NCBI RefSeq assembly: GCF_019295435.1
Contig: NZ_WEKL01000021.1
Span: 1 to 47,427, forward strand
DNA: 47,427 bases
From: Aquimarina litoralis
Lineage (GTDB): Bacteria; Bacteroidota; Bacteroidia; Flavobacteriales; Flavobacteriaceae
Reading direction: 5' to 3'
Below the pieces are notes generated by a model. That model worked only from the letters and a program-made list of their open reading frames with translations. It was not told where the DNA came from and did not search any database. Below are positions 1 through 7,468 of the stretch, piece by piece (the first letter of the stretch is position 1; each line of letters starts with the position of its first letter). The position numbers and the translations under genes were made by a program.

Positions 1-216
1 AGCACCAAAAAATGTTTGGTTATCTATAGAACATATAGCAAACCATTGTTGTTTAGGTTCAAAAAACCATTCCATTTGCTCTTTTGTTTCTTCCAAACTT
101 TTATAATTCACTCCATAATGTTTTATAACGTCTGGATGTGAAAGTCCTCTGAAAACATCATCAATATCCGAACTTATAATTTTACGAAGTAAAATTCTAT
201 CCGTTTTCAAATTCAT
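1..216 (-). CDS. GNAT N-acetyltransferase, RimJ/RimL type (partial, 3' end outside window)
   Basis: The first 72 codons of an acetyltransferase are present; the gene runs off the left edge. The start MNLKTDRILLRKI is typical of the RimJ/RimL-like GNAT branch, which moves an acetyl group from acetyl-CoA to an amine. A segment resembling their beta4 strand (WFAI) follows near residues 60-63. The acetyl-CoA loop is not in the window, so substrate cannot be judged. The ATG lies one base after the stop of the upstream lipoprotein gene, which indicates translational coupling. Family call is from the N-terminus only. Confidence 0.75.
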   Translation of the reverse strand, partial: MNLKTDRILLRKIISSDIDDVFRGLSHPDVIKHYGVNYKSLEETKEQMEWFFEPKQQWFAICSIDNQTFFGA

Positions 217-217
217 A

Positions 218-910
218 CTATTCTTCAAAGCCTTTATTTGATTTATTTCGATTTTGTAAGAATTCCTCGGTTCGCTTTATTTGCTCTTCTAAATTCCATT
301 CAAAATCAAATCTATTCTTAAGAAATACTGCGATGGGTTGGAGTCCAATTTTAGCTCTTCTTTTATCTACATTTTTAGGATCAAGAACAGGCCAGACGTT
401 AAAACTTTTAGTCTCAGGATAATATTTCATTTGGCCACCATAAACTTGTAATTCTCCCTTTTTAGTTGCGATTCTGTCCTCGGCTCTAACTAAAAAGCGA
501 GCTTCCAGTTTTTTCTCTTTTACGGCTTGCCGCATTAATGGAAGGTATTTTATTCCAATTGCATTGTCAGAATGTTGAATGACATTGCTTATAATCAAAT
601 TGCCTCGTTCTCCAATCATTTGTTTAGTTGGCCATCCATAGGTGTCTAAAATTTTCCTGACCTTTCTTTCATTCACTATGTGATTTCGTTCATAGAGATT
701 TTGTTGTTCTTTCACTAATTCAGATTCGACTCCATATAATTTCATTAGAGAATCTCTTCTTCTTATAGGTTGTTGCTCTGTAGTCCAAATAGTATCTAGA
801 GTGGCAATTAGATTTTTGCTATTTTCGGTAGAAGCTTGTAGTGTACTAGGTTTAGTCTTTTTAGAACAACTTATAGTGATCAGAAAGATATATAGTATGA
901 TATATTTCAT
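218..910 (-). CDS. DUF6624-like lipoprotein
   Basis: 230 residues. A lipoprotein signal (ILYIFLITISC) ends at Cys15, so the product is probably lipid-anchored in the envelope. The body carries the blocks I associate with DUF6624: a GWPTK segment, a QHSDN segment, an EDRIA segment, then LQVYGGQMKYY and a closing VDKRRAKIGLQPI. I know no biochemical function for this family. The gene ends one base before the GNAT start and should share its transcript. The lipoprotein signal is clear; the family name is recalled from the motif pattern and less certain. Confidence 0.75.
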   Translation of the reverse strand: MKYIILYIFLITISCSKKTKPSTLQASTENSKNLIATLDTIWTTEQQPIRRRDSLMKLYGVESELVKEQQNLYERNHIVNERKVRKILDTYGWPTKQMIGERGNLIISNVIQHSDNAIGIKYLPLMRQAVKEKKLEARFLVRAEDRIATKKGELQVYGGQMKYYPETKSFNVWPVLDPKNVDKRRAKIGLQPIAVFLKNRFDFEWNLEEQIKRTEEFLQNRNKSNKGFEE

Positions 911-1045
911 GCTTTCATTAAGTTTGGTCGTTGCTCTTTTAATGATTTAAGATCTCGTTTGCAAGCAGTTGTAGAATTTTCTTAAGAAGTCTTCTATTTC
1001 TTACTAAGGTAGCAAATTTGTGAAATATACATTTGTTTAATTTTA

Positions 1046-1627
1046 TTACTGAGATTTAGTTTGAATGATTTGCAATGTTTCATTGACAAAATCTGTTTTA
1101 CCAAGCACATATGCACCTCTGTCATTTTTATATTTGGATGCTAATTCAATTTTTAAGTTTTCATATGCTTTAGCTCTGTCTGGATTAGAAATTAAATAAT
1201 CTCGAAATGCTATTTGTTTCCACATTACGTTGTTTTCAGGGCACATGTGGATATGAAATATTTGTTCTTTTACTCCATTCAGATTGTATCCTTTTCCAAA
1301 TGAGGAGTATGCTTCAATATTTTCTCGAGCAGGAACTTCAAAATGTGAATACCCTAATTCTGTGAATTGTTCAATCAGGTCCTTATTGAATAAAAGACTT
1401 TTTGGAATTTCCATCATCAAATCAATATAGGGTTTGGACTTAATAGTAGGTATTGATGAACTTCCAAAATGTTCTATACGCAAAATTTTTTCACTTCCCA
1501 CTTTAGTAAGAATTCTATTCTTTTCCTTATTATATATCAGTTTCCATTCGGGATTATGATCAACTAATTGTATTGGGAACAGTGTATTCCATTCTTCTTT
1601 GGTCAAGTCATATAAAGTTTTGTTCAT
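1046..1627 (-). CDS. GrpB family protein (UPF0157)
   Basis: 193 residues, a normal length for GrpB/UPF0157. After the N-terminal LVDHNPEWKLIYNKEK block comes the signature IEHFGSSSIPTIKSKPYIDL around residues 51-70. This is the Gly-Ser plus Asp pattern of a nucleotidyltransferase-like fold. A histidine-rich FHIHMCPEN segment lies near residue 125. The role in vivo is unknown; bacterial relatives sometimes occur beside dephospho-CoA kinase, which is not the case here. A -7 box (TAGTTTTG) sits about 27 bases upstream of the ATG, so the gene is probably transcribed alone. Not a secreted protein. Confidence 0.85.
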   Translation of the reverse strand: MNKTLYDLTKEEWNTLFPIQLVDHNPEWKLIYNKEKNRILTKVGSEKILRIEHFGSSSIPTIKSKPYIDLMMEIPKSLLFNKDLIEQFTELGYSHFEVPARENIEAYSSFGKGYNLNGVKEQIFHIHMCPENNVMWKQIAFRDYLISNPDRAKAYENLKIELASKYKNDRGAYVLGKTDFVNETLQIIQTKSQ

Positions 1628-1653
1628 TGTACAGTTATTTTAAGAAAAGGACG

Positions 1654-1661
1654 CAAAACTA
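1654..1661 (-). promoter_or_regulatory. Bacteroidota -7 promoter element for the GrpB gene
   Basis: On the minus strand the sequence is TAGTTTTG, an exact fit to TAnnTTTG. It stands 26 bases upstream of the ATG at 1627. No clear TTG -33 element lies at the usual distance; a T-rich run is there instead. The call rests on one element plus position. Confidence 0.45.
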
Positions 1662-1724
1662 ATGATATAAATTAAAGGAAAATAAAAACATTATAATTTG
1701 TGATGCTTTGGTAAGAGCATTGTT

Positions 1725-2204
1725 TTATTGGGTGTTTTTAAATGTATCCTCAAAATATTTGATCCATTTTCCATCTACCAACCGTTCTCCATATTCTCGA
1801 AAACCACCGTCTGAAGTTTTACTAAAAATAAATCGATTTGTTTGGTTACTATTCACTATGAATTGGCCATTTGTAAATATTGCAGGATATCTGGAAACTC
1901 CTCTTTTAGAAAATGGGTAGTAATAATATGTATTATCTTTATCGTCATAATAAATAATGGTGTGCAACTGTAAAAATTCTGTATTCAACTCAATCACCAA
2001 AATGTTCTTATCTAAATCATAGGTTATTTTTTCATATGCGGAACCTTGTTTAGATAGTTTACCATTTTCATACACTTTGCTGGTACCAATCCATTCGCCA
2101 ACCATAAAGTTTAGTAGTTCCATTTTTTCTTGTTTTACATTTTGACTAAAAACAATATTGATTAGTAAGAGTAGGGGTATGATATGAAAGTATTTGGTAG
2201 TCAT
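1725..2204 (-). CDS. Secreted lipocalin-like protein (DUF1579-type)
   Basis: 159 residues with a signal peptide ending near FSQNVKQ (residue 20). The mature part starts with LLNFMVGEWIGTSKVYENG, the opening strand of small beta-barrel proteins of the DUF1579/lipocalin-like kind. Alternating beta strands follow, with aromatic YYYYPFSKRG and a closing YFEDTF. Likely periplasmic or outer-membrane associated ligand-binding barrel; no ligand can be proposed. The start codon follows the stop of the upstream YdeI-type gene by one base, so the two are translationally coupled. Confidence 0.65.
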   Translation of the reverse strand: MTTKYFHIIPLLLLINIVFSQNVKQEKMELLNFMVGEWIGTSKVYENGKLSKQGSAYEKITYDLDKNILVIELNTEFLQLHTIIYYDDKDNTYYYYPFSKRGVSRYPAIFTNGQFIVNSNQTNRFIFSKTSDGGFREYGERLVDGKWIKYFEDTFKNTQ

Positions 2205-2205
2205 T

Positions 2206-2682
2206 TTATGATTTGTTTAGTTTTAGTTTCTCTTTGGTTAAGAATTCTGTTATTATTTTAATCTGTTTGTCGATATTTTTTATTTTAATAACACTATAAA
2301 TTAAACTTCTTTTTTTTCCATCTGTTATCGTATTGAATATATCTTTAGCTTCCAGATCTTGTTCGAGAAAAACGGAGAGGACTTCTGGCATGTCAACACC
2401 CAGTTGATCAGGATCTTCTTCGATAGTATAGTGTACTTCATCTCCAAGTTCTTTTTGTAATTTTTCCAAATATTTTCCTGCTACGATAACATAAAAATTT
2501 CCATCTCCTAAATGATTTAAACCACAACGATATGAAACTATATTATCTATTGAACAGATCATTCTTGTTGCTCTCTTCTTGCTAAATTTATTGATAACGT
2601 CCGCATCGAATTTTAAATAGAAATAACCTCCTTTACGTTTTTCGAGTTGCTTAATCGTTTGTTTGCCTGAGTGGGATTTCAT
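2206..2682 (-). CDS. YdeI/OmpD-associated family protein with DUF1905-like N-terminus
   Basis: 158 residues. The N-terminal half (about residues 10-95) follows the DUF1905 small-barrel pattern, including GNFYVIVAGKYLEKLQ and a following VHYTIEEDPDQLGVDMP. The C-terminal half (about 100-155) matches the YdeI/OmpD-associated helical domain, with LSVFLEQDLEAKDIF and a SLIYSVIKIKNIDKQIK segment. Members were linked to bacteriocin protection in Bacillus and to envelope stress; the mechanism is unclear. Cytoplasmic, no signal peptide. It is first in a two-gene unit with the secreted barrel protein. Confidence 0.75.
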   Translation of the reverse strand: MKSHSGKQTIKQLEKRKGGYFYLKFDADVINKFSKKRATRMICSIDNIVSYRCGLNHLGDGNFYVIVAGKYLEKLQKELGDEVHYTIEEDPDQLGVDMPEVLSVFLEQDLEAKDIFNTITDGKKRSLIYSVIKIKNIDKQIKIITEFLTKEKLKLNKS

Positions 2683-2780
2683 TTAGTTTTACCTTTACTA
2701 CACGTGGTTTTCGAACAAGAATGATTCTTTGATGTTTTTATTTTCTTAAACTACAATATATTTATACTTTAATGAATACG

Positions 2781-2812
2781 AAAGCGATTCGAAGATGAAC
2801 TCGAATCGCTTT
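2781..2812. terminator. Strong 12-bp inverted repeat, probable terminator
   Basis: AAAGCGATTCGA and TCGAATCGCTTT are a perfect 12-bp inverted repeat around an 8-base loop. Plus-strand reading is followed by a T-rich tract (tgcttttttaac), minus-strand reading by TTTCGTATT. There is no plus-strand gene nearby. It lies just past the stop of a decayed minus-strand gene (2866-3099), so it may be that gene's old terminator. Confidence 0.6.
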
Positions 2813-2865
2813 TGCTTTTTTAACAAAATTTGGCATTCATTTTTATCGATAACCAGTTGTTGATT

Positions 2866-3099
2866 TTAAGAAATTGCTTCACCAATTATAAAGATTAGAT
2901 TTTCAATACTTTCGTCTCTTTTTGGAAACAAAGCCTGCATTCTACTATCACTATTTATTTGTTGTAAACTACTATCAGGAATATCAAAATACACTCTATG
3001 AATTTCGTCTGGTTGCTTAAAATCATTATTAGCAGTTGCAACAGGTACTAAAAATCATTCGAAATGAATTCCAAATTCTGCGAGTATTGTAGATGCCTC
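2866..3099 (-). pseudogene. Decayed gene fragment with an in-frame TGA
   Basis: This gap is not empty. One minus-strand frame reads as coherent protein: EASTILAEFGIHFE, then TGA at 3055-3057, then FLVPVATANNDFKQPDEIH and on to a natural stop at 2866. The second part runs 62 residues and includes RVYFDIPDSSLQQIN and ALFPKRDESIENLIFIIGE. TGG to TGA (Trp to stop) would explain the break. An in-frame TAA closes the frame upstream and no start is seen, so the N-terminus is lost. I do not recognise the family. A strong hairpin lies directly downstream. Confidence 0.6.
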
Positions 3100-3128
3100 T
3101 TATATAAACTTTTATAAGATGTATTTAA

Positions 3129-4028
3129 CTAATTTTTAGCTACAGTTAGAAGATGTTCCATTTGTAAAGCTTCTTTAATTAATGATTCTTGAATTGGTGC
3201 AACTTTGGTATTATAATCAATTACACCATAATCAATTCCCGAAACTATACGTTCTGGACGATTTCCCTTTGTAGTTTCAACCAGATCAGTAATATTGTCT
3301 GCTACTAATTGTGGACTAGGAGCCTCATCTGTTTGATAAAAACCTTCAAAATTTTTCAGCATAGCATGAGGAACCTCTTTATGCTCACCATAAGCATTAA
3401 ATACTTGTTGATCCTCTTCTTTAGGACCTGTGAATAATAGATTTGTTCCAAAAGGTCCTGGTTCTACGATACTAACTTCTATACCAAAAGGTGCTAGTTC
3501 ATATCGCATTGCCTGAGAATAAGCTTCAACAGCATGTTTACTTGCACAGTAAATCCCAAAATACGGAAAAGAAAGCCTTCCAGCTAATGAGGTTACATTT
3601 ACGATCAACCCTTCACCTTGTTTTCTCATATATGGTAAAACCGCTTTTGTAGTTCTTAGGATACCAAAGAAGTTGGTTTCAAATTGATCTTTGGCTTGTT
3701 GTATGCTATAAGCTTCAGTAATTCCAACAAACATATAACCTGCATTATTAATAAGATGATCTATTTTTCCATCGGTTTTGACTATGGTATCGATTGCTTT
3801 TGTAACAGAATCATCGCTATTTACATCCATGTCAATAACAGAAATTTTTAGGTTTTCTTTTTTGGCGATATCTAATAGCTCATCTTTCTTTGAGGCATTT
3901 TTTGTATTAGTGTTTCTCATGGTAGCCCATACATGATATCCTTTTCGCGCTAATGTTAGGGTGGTTAAATAACCAAACCCACTACTACTACCCGTAATTA
4001 CAACGGTTTTGTTTTTTGATTCTTTCAT
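3129..4028 (-). CDS. Short-chain dehydrogenase/reductase (classical SDR)
   Basis: 299 residues, with all classical SDR marks: cofactor loop TGSSSGFG at 12-19, NNAG at 94-97, catalytic Ser147 (VTSLAG), and Tyr160-x-x-x-Lys164 (YCASK). NAD(P)-dependent oxidoreduction of an alcohol or carbonyl is expected; the substrate cannot be read. An Asp (MDV, residues 67-69) follows the fourth strand as usual. A palindrome (TAGACCAGTCTA) lies 28 bases before the ATG and matches one before the upstream tetR gene, so TetR-controlled induction by a reactive or xenobiotic carbonyl is plausible. Confidence 0.9.
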   Translation of the reverse strand: MKESKNKTVVITGSSSGFGYLTTLTLARKGYHVWATMRNTNTKNASKKDELLDIAKKENLKISVIDMDVNSDDSVTKAIDTIVKTDGKIDHLINNAGYMFVGITEAYSIQQAKDQFETNFFGILRTTKAVLPYMRKQGEGLIVNVTSLAGRLSFPYFGIYCASKHAVEAYSQAMRYELAPFGIEVSIVEPGPFGTNLLFTGPKEEDQQVFNAYGEHKEVPHAMLKNFEGFYQTDEAPSPQLVADNITDLVETTKGNRPERIVSGIDYGVIDYNTKVAPIQESLIKEALQMEHLLTVAKN

Positions 4029-4055
4029 TTTTGTTATTTTAAAAAATTATTAAAT

Positions 4056-4067
4056 TAGACCAGTCTA
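4056..4067. promoter_or_regulatory. Putative TetR operator before the SDR gene
   Basis: TAGAC-CA-GTCTA is a 5+5 palindrome between the tetR stop and the SDR start. The abutting CTACTAGTAG (4068-4077) is a second perfect 10-base palindrome. The TAGAC/GTCTA half-sites recur upstream of tetR. This resembles, from memory, TAGAC-type operators of NemR/AcuR-like repressors. Confidence 0.65.
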
Positions 4068-4087
4068 CTACTAGTAGTTAAAAAAAA

Positions 4088-4663
4088 TTATAGGATGTGC
4101 TTTTCTGTATAAGATATAAATGTTTCTAGCGACTTTGCGTTCTTTGCTGATTTCATTCTCAATAAAGCACCTTCCCACATTGTAAGAAGTAAATTACTTA
4201 AAACCTCAGCTGATTCATTTGTTTTAATACTTCCTTCAAGTTGTCCTTCGCGAATACAGTTTTCAAAAAACTTTTCCCACTCATTTAATTTATCAGAAAT
4301 CAAATTACTAAATGATTCCGAAAGGTCAGATAATTCAAGGCTACAGTTTCCAAGTAAGCAACCTTCTGTATAATCTTTACTTACGTAAACATCTTTCATG
4401 TCTTTAAAGAATGTGAGTATCCTTTGTTTATGGTCTTTAGTATCGTCTTCTAAATAACCTTTAAGTAAAATTATCGATTTCTCAGAATAAGATTCAATAA
4501 CTTTTAAACCAAAATCTTCTTTACTTTTGAAATAATAGTAGAATGAACCTTTCGGAATTTTGGCTTCAGTAAGAATTTTATTTAAGCCAACACTGTGATA
4601 TCCATTCTTAATGATCAAATCAGTTCCAATTTCTAAGATGTTATGTACAGTATCTTCTTTCAT
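4088..4663 (-). CDS. TetR/AcrR family repressor
   Basis: 191 residues, the usual TetR length. The N-terminal helix-turn-helix reads GYHSVGLNKILTEAKIPKG followed by SFYYYFKSKEDF (about residues 20-52), a textbook TetR_N signature. The rest is a helical ligand and dimer domain with a cysteine pair (GCLLGNCSLE near 101-109), as in the TetR branch that senses electrophiles and quinones; whether these cysteines act as sensors is inference. The downstream SDR gene is the obvious target. TAGAC palindromes stand before both genes, which indicates autoregulation as well as target control. Confidence 0.9.
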   Translation of the reverse strand: MKEDTVHNILEIGTDLIIKNGYHSVGLNKILTEAKIPKGSFYYYFKSKEDFGLKVIESYSEKSIILLKGYLEDDTKDHKQRILTFFKDMKDVYVSKDYTEGCLLGNCSLELSDLSESFSNLISDKLNEWEKFFENCIREGQLEGSIKTNESAEVLSNLLLTMWEGALLRMKSAKNAKSLETFISYTEKHIL

Positions 4664-4675
4664 AATTCAATGTAT

Positions 4676-4690
4676 TAGACCAGTCGTCTA
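4676..4690. promoter_or_regulatory. Putative TetR operator before tetR (autoregulation)
   Basis: TAGAC-CAGTC-GTCTA, a 5+5 inverted repeat with a 5-base spacer, lies 13 bases upstream of the tetR ATG. It shares the sequence TAGACCAGTC with the operator before the SDR gene. Position and identity of half-sites support binding by the encoded TetR. Confidence 0.65.
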
Positions 4691-4767
4691 CAAAAGTATT
4701 AATTAGTTTTGATTCTCAAAATTTTTCTTTTAATTTTTGTAATTATTAACATTTGGTTTAAATACTT

Positions 4768-5241
4768 TTAATACTCACCCAAAATTTCAAAGTCACTGAG
4801 GTCAGTATGTACCTTTTTAAGTACTTTGATAGTACCTTCTTCATACTCTTCAAGTTTAAGAGTATCATTTTTTACCGATTTTATTCGATAAAAAGGTTTG
4901 CCAAACTTATAAATAATGTCATTTACTATTTTCGATTTGAATTTTCCACCATATTCAAATCTGTATTCTAAAAAGTACTTTTCTTGAAAAACGTAATGCC
5001 ATTTGGTAATTCTTGGATCTTCCTTTTTACGTTTTTCTATTAATTTTTGAATAGAATCGTAATCTGCATTTTCTTTTTCATCGTGAATTATTAATTCTCC
5101 AATGTCGATATTATTGTTGGTTGGATTAACGTCAATAGTTTCAATCAATTCCCAAGTTCCGATAACTTCTTTTTTTTCGATGTTTTGTCCAAATACAGGA
5201 TGAATCAACAGAATTAGTATTAATGATATTTTCTTTTTCAT
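4768..5241 (-). CDS. Secreted lipocalin-like protein, unknown function
   Basis: 157 residues with a signal peptide (LILILLIHPVFGQ, cleavage near residue 19). The mature N-terminus has VIGTWELIETID, the entry strand of lipocalin-like domains, and the C-terminal part alternates short beta strands (FYRIKSVKNDTLKLEEY). The middle is charged and helical (KLIEKRKKEDP). No catalytic residues are visible. It follows the VOC gene by 28 bases and may share its transcript. Confidence 0.55.
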   Translation of the reverse strand: MKKKISLILILLIHPVFGQNIEKKEVIGTWELIETIDVNPTNNNIDIGELIIHDEKENADYDSIQKLIEKRKKEDPRITKWHYVFQEKYFLEYRFEYGGKFKSKIVNDIIYKFGKPFYRIKSVKNDTLKLEEYEEGTIKVLKKVHTDLSDFEILGEY

Positions 5242-5269
5242 TTAGAATCTAAATTACTACTGATACTGA

Positions 5270-5962
5270 TTATAAAGTTTTGAAGGTACTAGTTTTCAAT
5301 ATTTCGTTTTTATATTCAATTTTAAATTGTTGATTATCATGTATAGCAATCGCTTCAAAGGGTTGCGGTTTTATTTTTAAGGTAGTTGGAAACCAAATTT
5401 CCTTACATTCGTAATTGGGTAATAGTAAAAGACCTTCTTGATCCCCATTTGTTCCAAATCGTTCGATATCACCTTTCCAAAATTTGGTTTTTAATTCGCT
5501 TTCGAGTTGTTTATTAATTTTTCTAACATTGTTGGTAGGCATTCCTATTTCATTAACGCCTAAAACTTTTGATATATCAAATTCAGTATTCTTTAAATCT
5601 TCGTTTTGTAGATCGTAACGAACAATGAACTCTGCAATGTTTCCGCTTGCATCATAGAAATAAAAGGAATCAGCATTCCAAGATTCAAACCTTTGAATTT
5701 TTCTATTGTGCTCTATAGATATTATAGTAGTTCTTTTTTCCATCCATTTTAGTGCTTCATGCAAATAATTAGATGGAATTAAAAAACAATAATGATAGAT
5801 ATATGCCTCTTCGCTTTTTTCAAAAGTTAATTCGCTCCAACCAATTTTAATGGTAAACGAATTATCTTCTTGTTTCAAGAGTTTAAACCCTAATGTTTCT
5901 GAGTAAAACTGTAATTCTGCTTCTAGTTTATTGGTGAAAAGTTTTAGTGTTTTAAATTTCAT
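5270..5962 (-). CDS. VOC superfamily (glyoxalase/dioxygenase-like) protein
   Basis: 230 residues. Both halves fit the paired beta-alpha-beta-beta-beta modules of VOC proteins: ELQFYSETLGFKLLKQEDN (about 15-33), FYFYDASGNIAEFIVRYDL (about 100-118), then a second, weaker module from VNEIGMPTNN onward. Family members bind a divalent metal through His/Glu and act on small substrates or bind drugs. A metal set cannot be assigned with confidence; Glu112 in NIAEFIV is at the usual position of one ligand. Cytoplasmic. Specific reaction unknown. Confidence 0.75.
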   Translation of the reverse strand: MKFKTLKLFTNKLEAELQFYSETLGFKLLKQEDNSFTIKIGWSELTFEKSEEAYIYHYCFLIPSNYLHEALKWMEKRTTIISIEHNRKIQRFESWNADSFYFYDASGNIAEFIVRYDLQNEDLKNTEFDISKVLGVNEIGMPTNNVRKINKQLESELKTKFWKGDIERFGTNGDQEGLLLLPNYECKEIWFPTTLKIKPQPFEAIAIHDNQQFKIEYKNEILKTSTFKTL

Positions 5963-6001
5963 TTTTGTCTTATCTCAGATATTATTTTAATCAATAATAC
6001 A

Positions 6002-7408
6002 CTATTTCAAATTTATCTTCTTTACTAATTCTTGTAAAATTTCATCCGTTTCATCCAAAAGATAATCTTTGATATAAATATCAGGAATTACACCTTTGTT
6101 ATTTTCAATACCATTTACACGATGAATTTTTCCTTTAGCAATATCTACTTTTATATTGGTTTTAGGTAAATTATAAGCAAAGATAGAAGCTAAAAGATTA
6201 GGATATTCCGCAGTTTCTTCACCGACGATTTGTCCAAAACCATAATCTTGTATTTGAGCAGCGGTTACGGTAGATTGTGAATAGGATTGACGATTGACTA
6301 GTACATAAACATTGCCTTGATATCTTTTTGCTAGTGGTTGTTGTTTGTAAAGATCGAAATTGTATTCATAAATTTCCCCATTTTTATGCGCTAAGGTGGA
6401 TTTCCAATAGGTTTCTGTAGTGTCTTTTGTCTGTCTAACGTTTTCTTTTAATAATGCACTACTTTTTAACTCAAATTTTGATGCCCATTTAAAAGGTTTA
6501 TCGGCAATATAAGATACCAAGTAATCACTAAATGTATCCTCACCACCAGGATTATTCCTTAGATCAAGAATTAAATTTTTAGAACTTTTTGTATTGATTT
6601 CTACAAAAGAAGAATCTATGAATTGTTTGTATGTATTTAAATCACCTCCAAAAGCGCCTGGTCGAAGATATGCAGTTGAATTTGATAAGAATTTTAGTTT
6701 CCAATTGTGTTTCAAAATATCATCTCTTTTCCTCTCATAATCTTCCAATGCCTGTATGGCGTCTAGTGTATACGTAACAGCTTTTCCATTTTGAATGATT
6801 TCTACTTCAAAGCTTTTTTGTTCTCCGAATACCTGCCAATAATATCTTGGGAGTGTAAATGATTCTAATTGAGCATTTTTAAAATAAGTACGTTCCGCAG
6901 CGATATATGGATATATCTCTTGTAGTATTTCTGAAATTGTCTTTCCATTAATCTTTTTTAATTCTGAGCCCGTTTGGATGGTAGTGTTATTGGACCAATT
7001 TTTTCTTATTAATACCTTTTTATTCTCAATAGCAACTTCCAAAGGAAAAAGGACACCACCGGATTGTACAAATGCTCGATAAGGCTGAATTGGAAATGCT
7101 ATCCTTGTGTGTGCGTTATTGATTTTTGATATCACTTTTTGAAATAAACTGGTAACTTCTAATAGATTGAGGCTGTCTTTTTGGATCTCTTTTTTTACGG
7201 CTTGATAGTTTTGTTCAAATTCCTTTTTTGAAGTATAGGTAAAAGGATTGAAATGAGTTTCCTCCAAAGAATGTTTCAAATATGCCAGATCAGATAAGAC
7301 ATCTTTTTTGGAAAATTGCTGTGCAGAAACTTGTACATTCCATAATATGGAAATGATTAGTATTGAATATTTAAAATTGAATTGTTGAAATATTTTTCGT
7401 GTAAACAT
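6002..7408 (-). CDS. Exported S41 family (C-terminal processing) peptidase, copy 1
   Basis: 468 residues from the ATG at 7408. A longer frame opens at 7438, but its first codons overlap the -7 box TATGTTTG, and only the 7408 start puts the signal peptide (SILIISILWNVQVSAQ) at the N-terminus. The S41 domain is recognised by NLILDLRNNPGGE (about 279-290) and the serine region NRQSYSQSTVTAAQ (about 373-386; Ser377 is the probable nucleophile), followed by GQIVGEETAEYP. No full PDZ domain is obvious. Likely a periplasmic Ser protease. It follows a membrane AraC regulator, and the same pair recurs at 41633-43922. Confidence 0.85.
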   Translation of the reverse strand: MFTRKIFQQFNFKYSILIISILWNVQVSAQQFSKKDVLSDLAYLKHSLEETHFNPFTYTSKKEFEQNYQAVKKEIQKDSLNLLEVTSLFQKVISKINNAHTRIAFPIQPYRAFVQSGGVLFPLEVAIENKKVLIRKNWSNNTTIQTGSELKKINGKTISEILQEIYPYIAAERTYFKNAQLESFTLPRYYWQVFGEQKSFEVEIIQNGKAVTYTLDAIQALEDYERKRDDILKHNWKLKFLSNSTAYLRPGAFGGDLNTYKQFIDSSFVEINTKSSKNLILDLRNNPGGEDTFSDYLVSYIADKPFKWASKFELKSSALLKENVRQTKDTTETYWKSTLAHKNGEIYEYNFDLYKQQPLAKRYQGNVYVLVNRQSYSQSTVTAAQIQDYGFGQIVGEETAEYPNLLASIFAYNLPKTNIKVDIAKGKIHRVNGIENNKGVIPDIYIKDYLLDETDEILQELVKKINLK

Positions 7409-7424
7409 GAATTTGTTTTTTTGG

Positions 7425-7432
7425 CAAACATA
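7425..7432 (-). promoter_or_regulatory. -7 promoter element for S41 peptidase 1
   Basis: Minus-strand TATGTTTG matches TAnnTTTG exactly, 16 bases before the chosen ATG. A TTG lies 16 bases further upstream (7449-7451), slightly closer than the usual spacing. It lies in the junction after the AraC regulator gene, so the peptidase can be transcribed separately. It also decides the start codon. Confidence 0.5.
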
Positions 7433-7468
7433 GTTCATAAAACAGGTGCAATCGACCGAACGCTTCCG

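Noticed and set aside
1708-1920. Plus-strand open frame of 70 codons
   Set aside because: It lies wholly opposite the secreted barrel protein at 1725-2204, which has a signal peptide and coherent beta pattern; the plus-strand translation is not protein-like.
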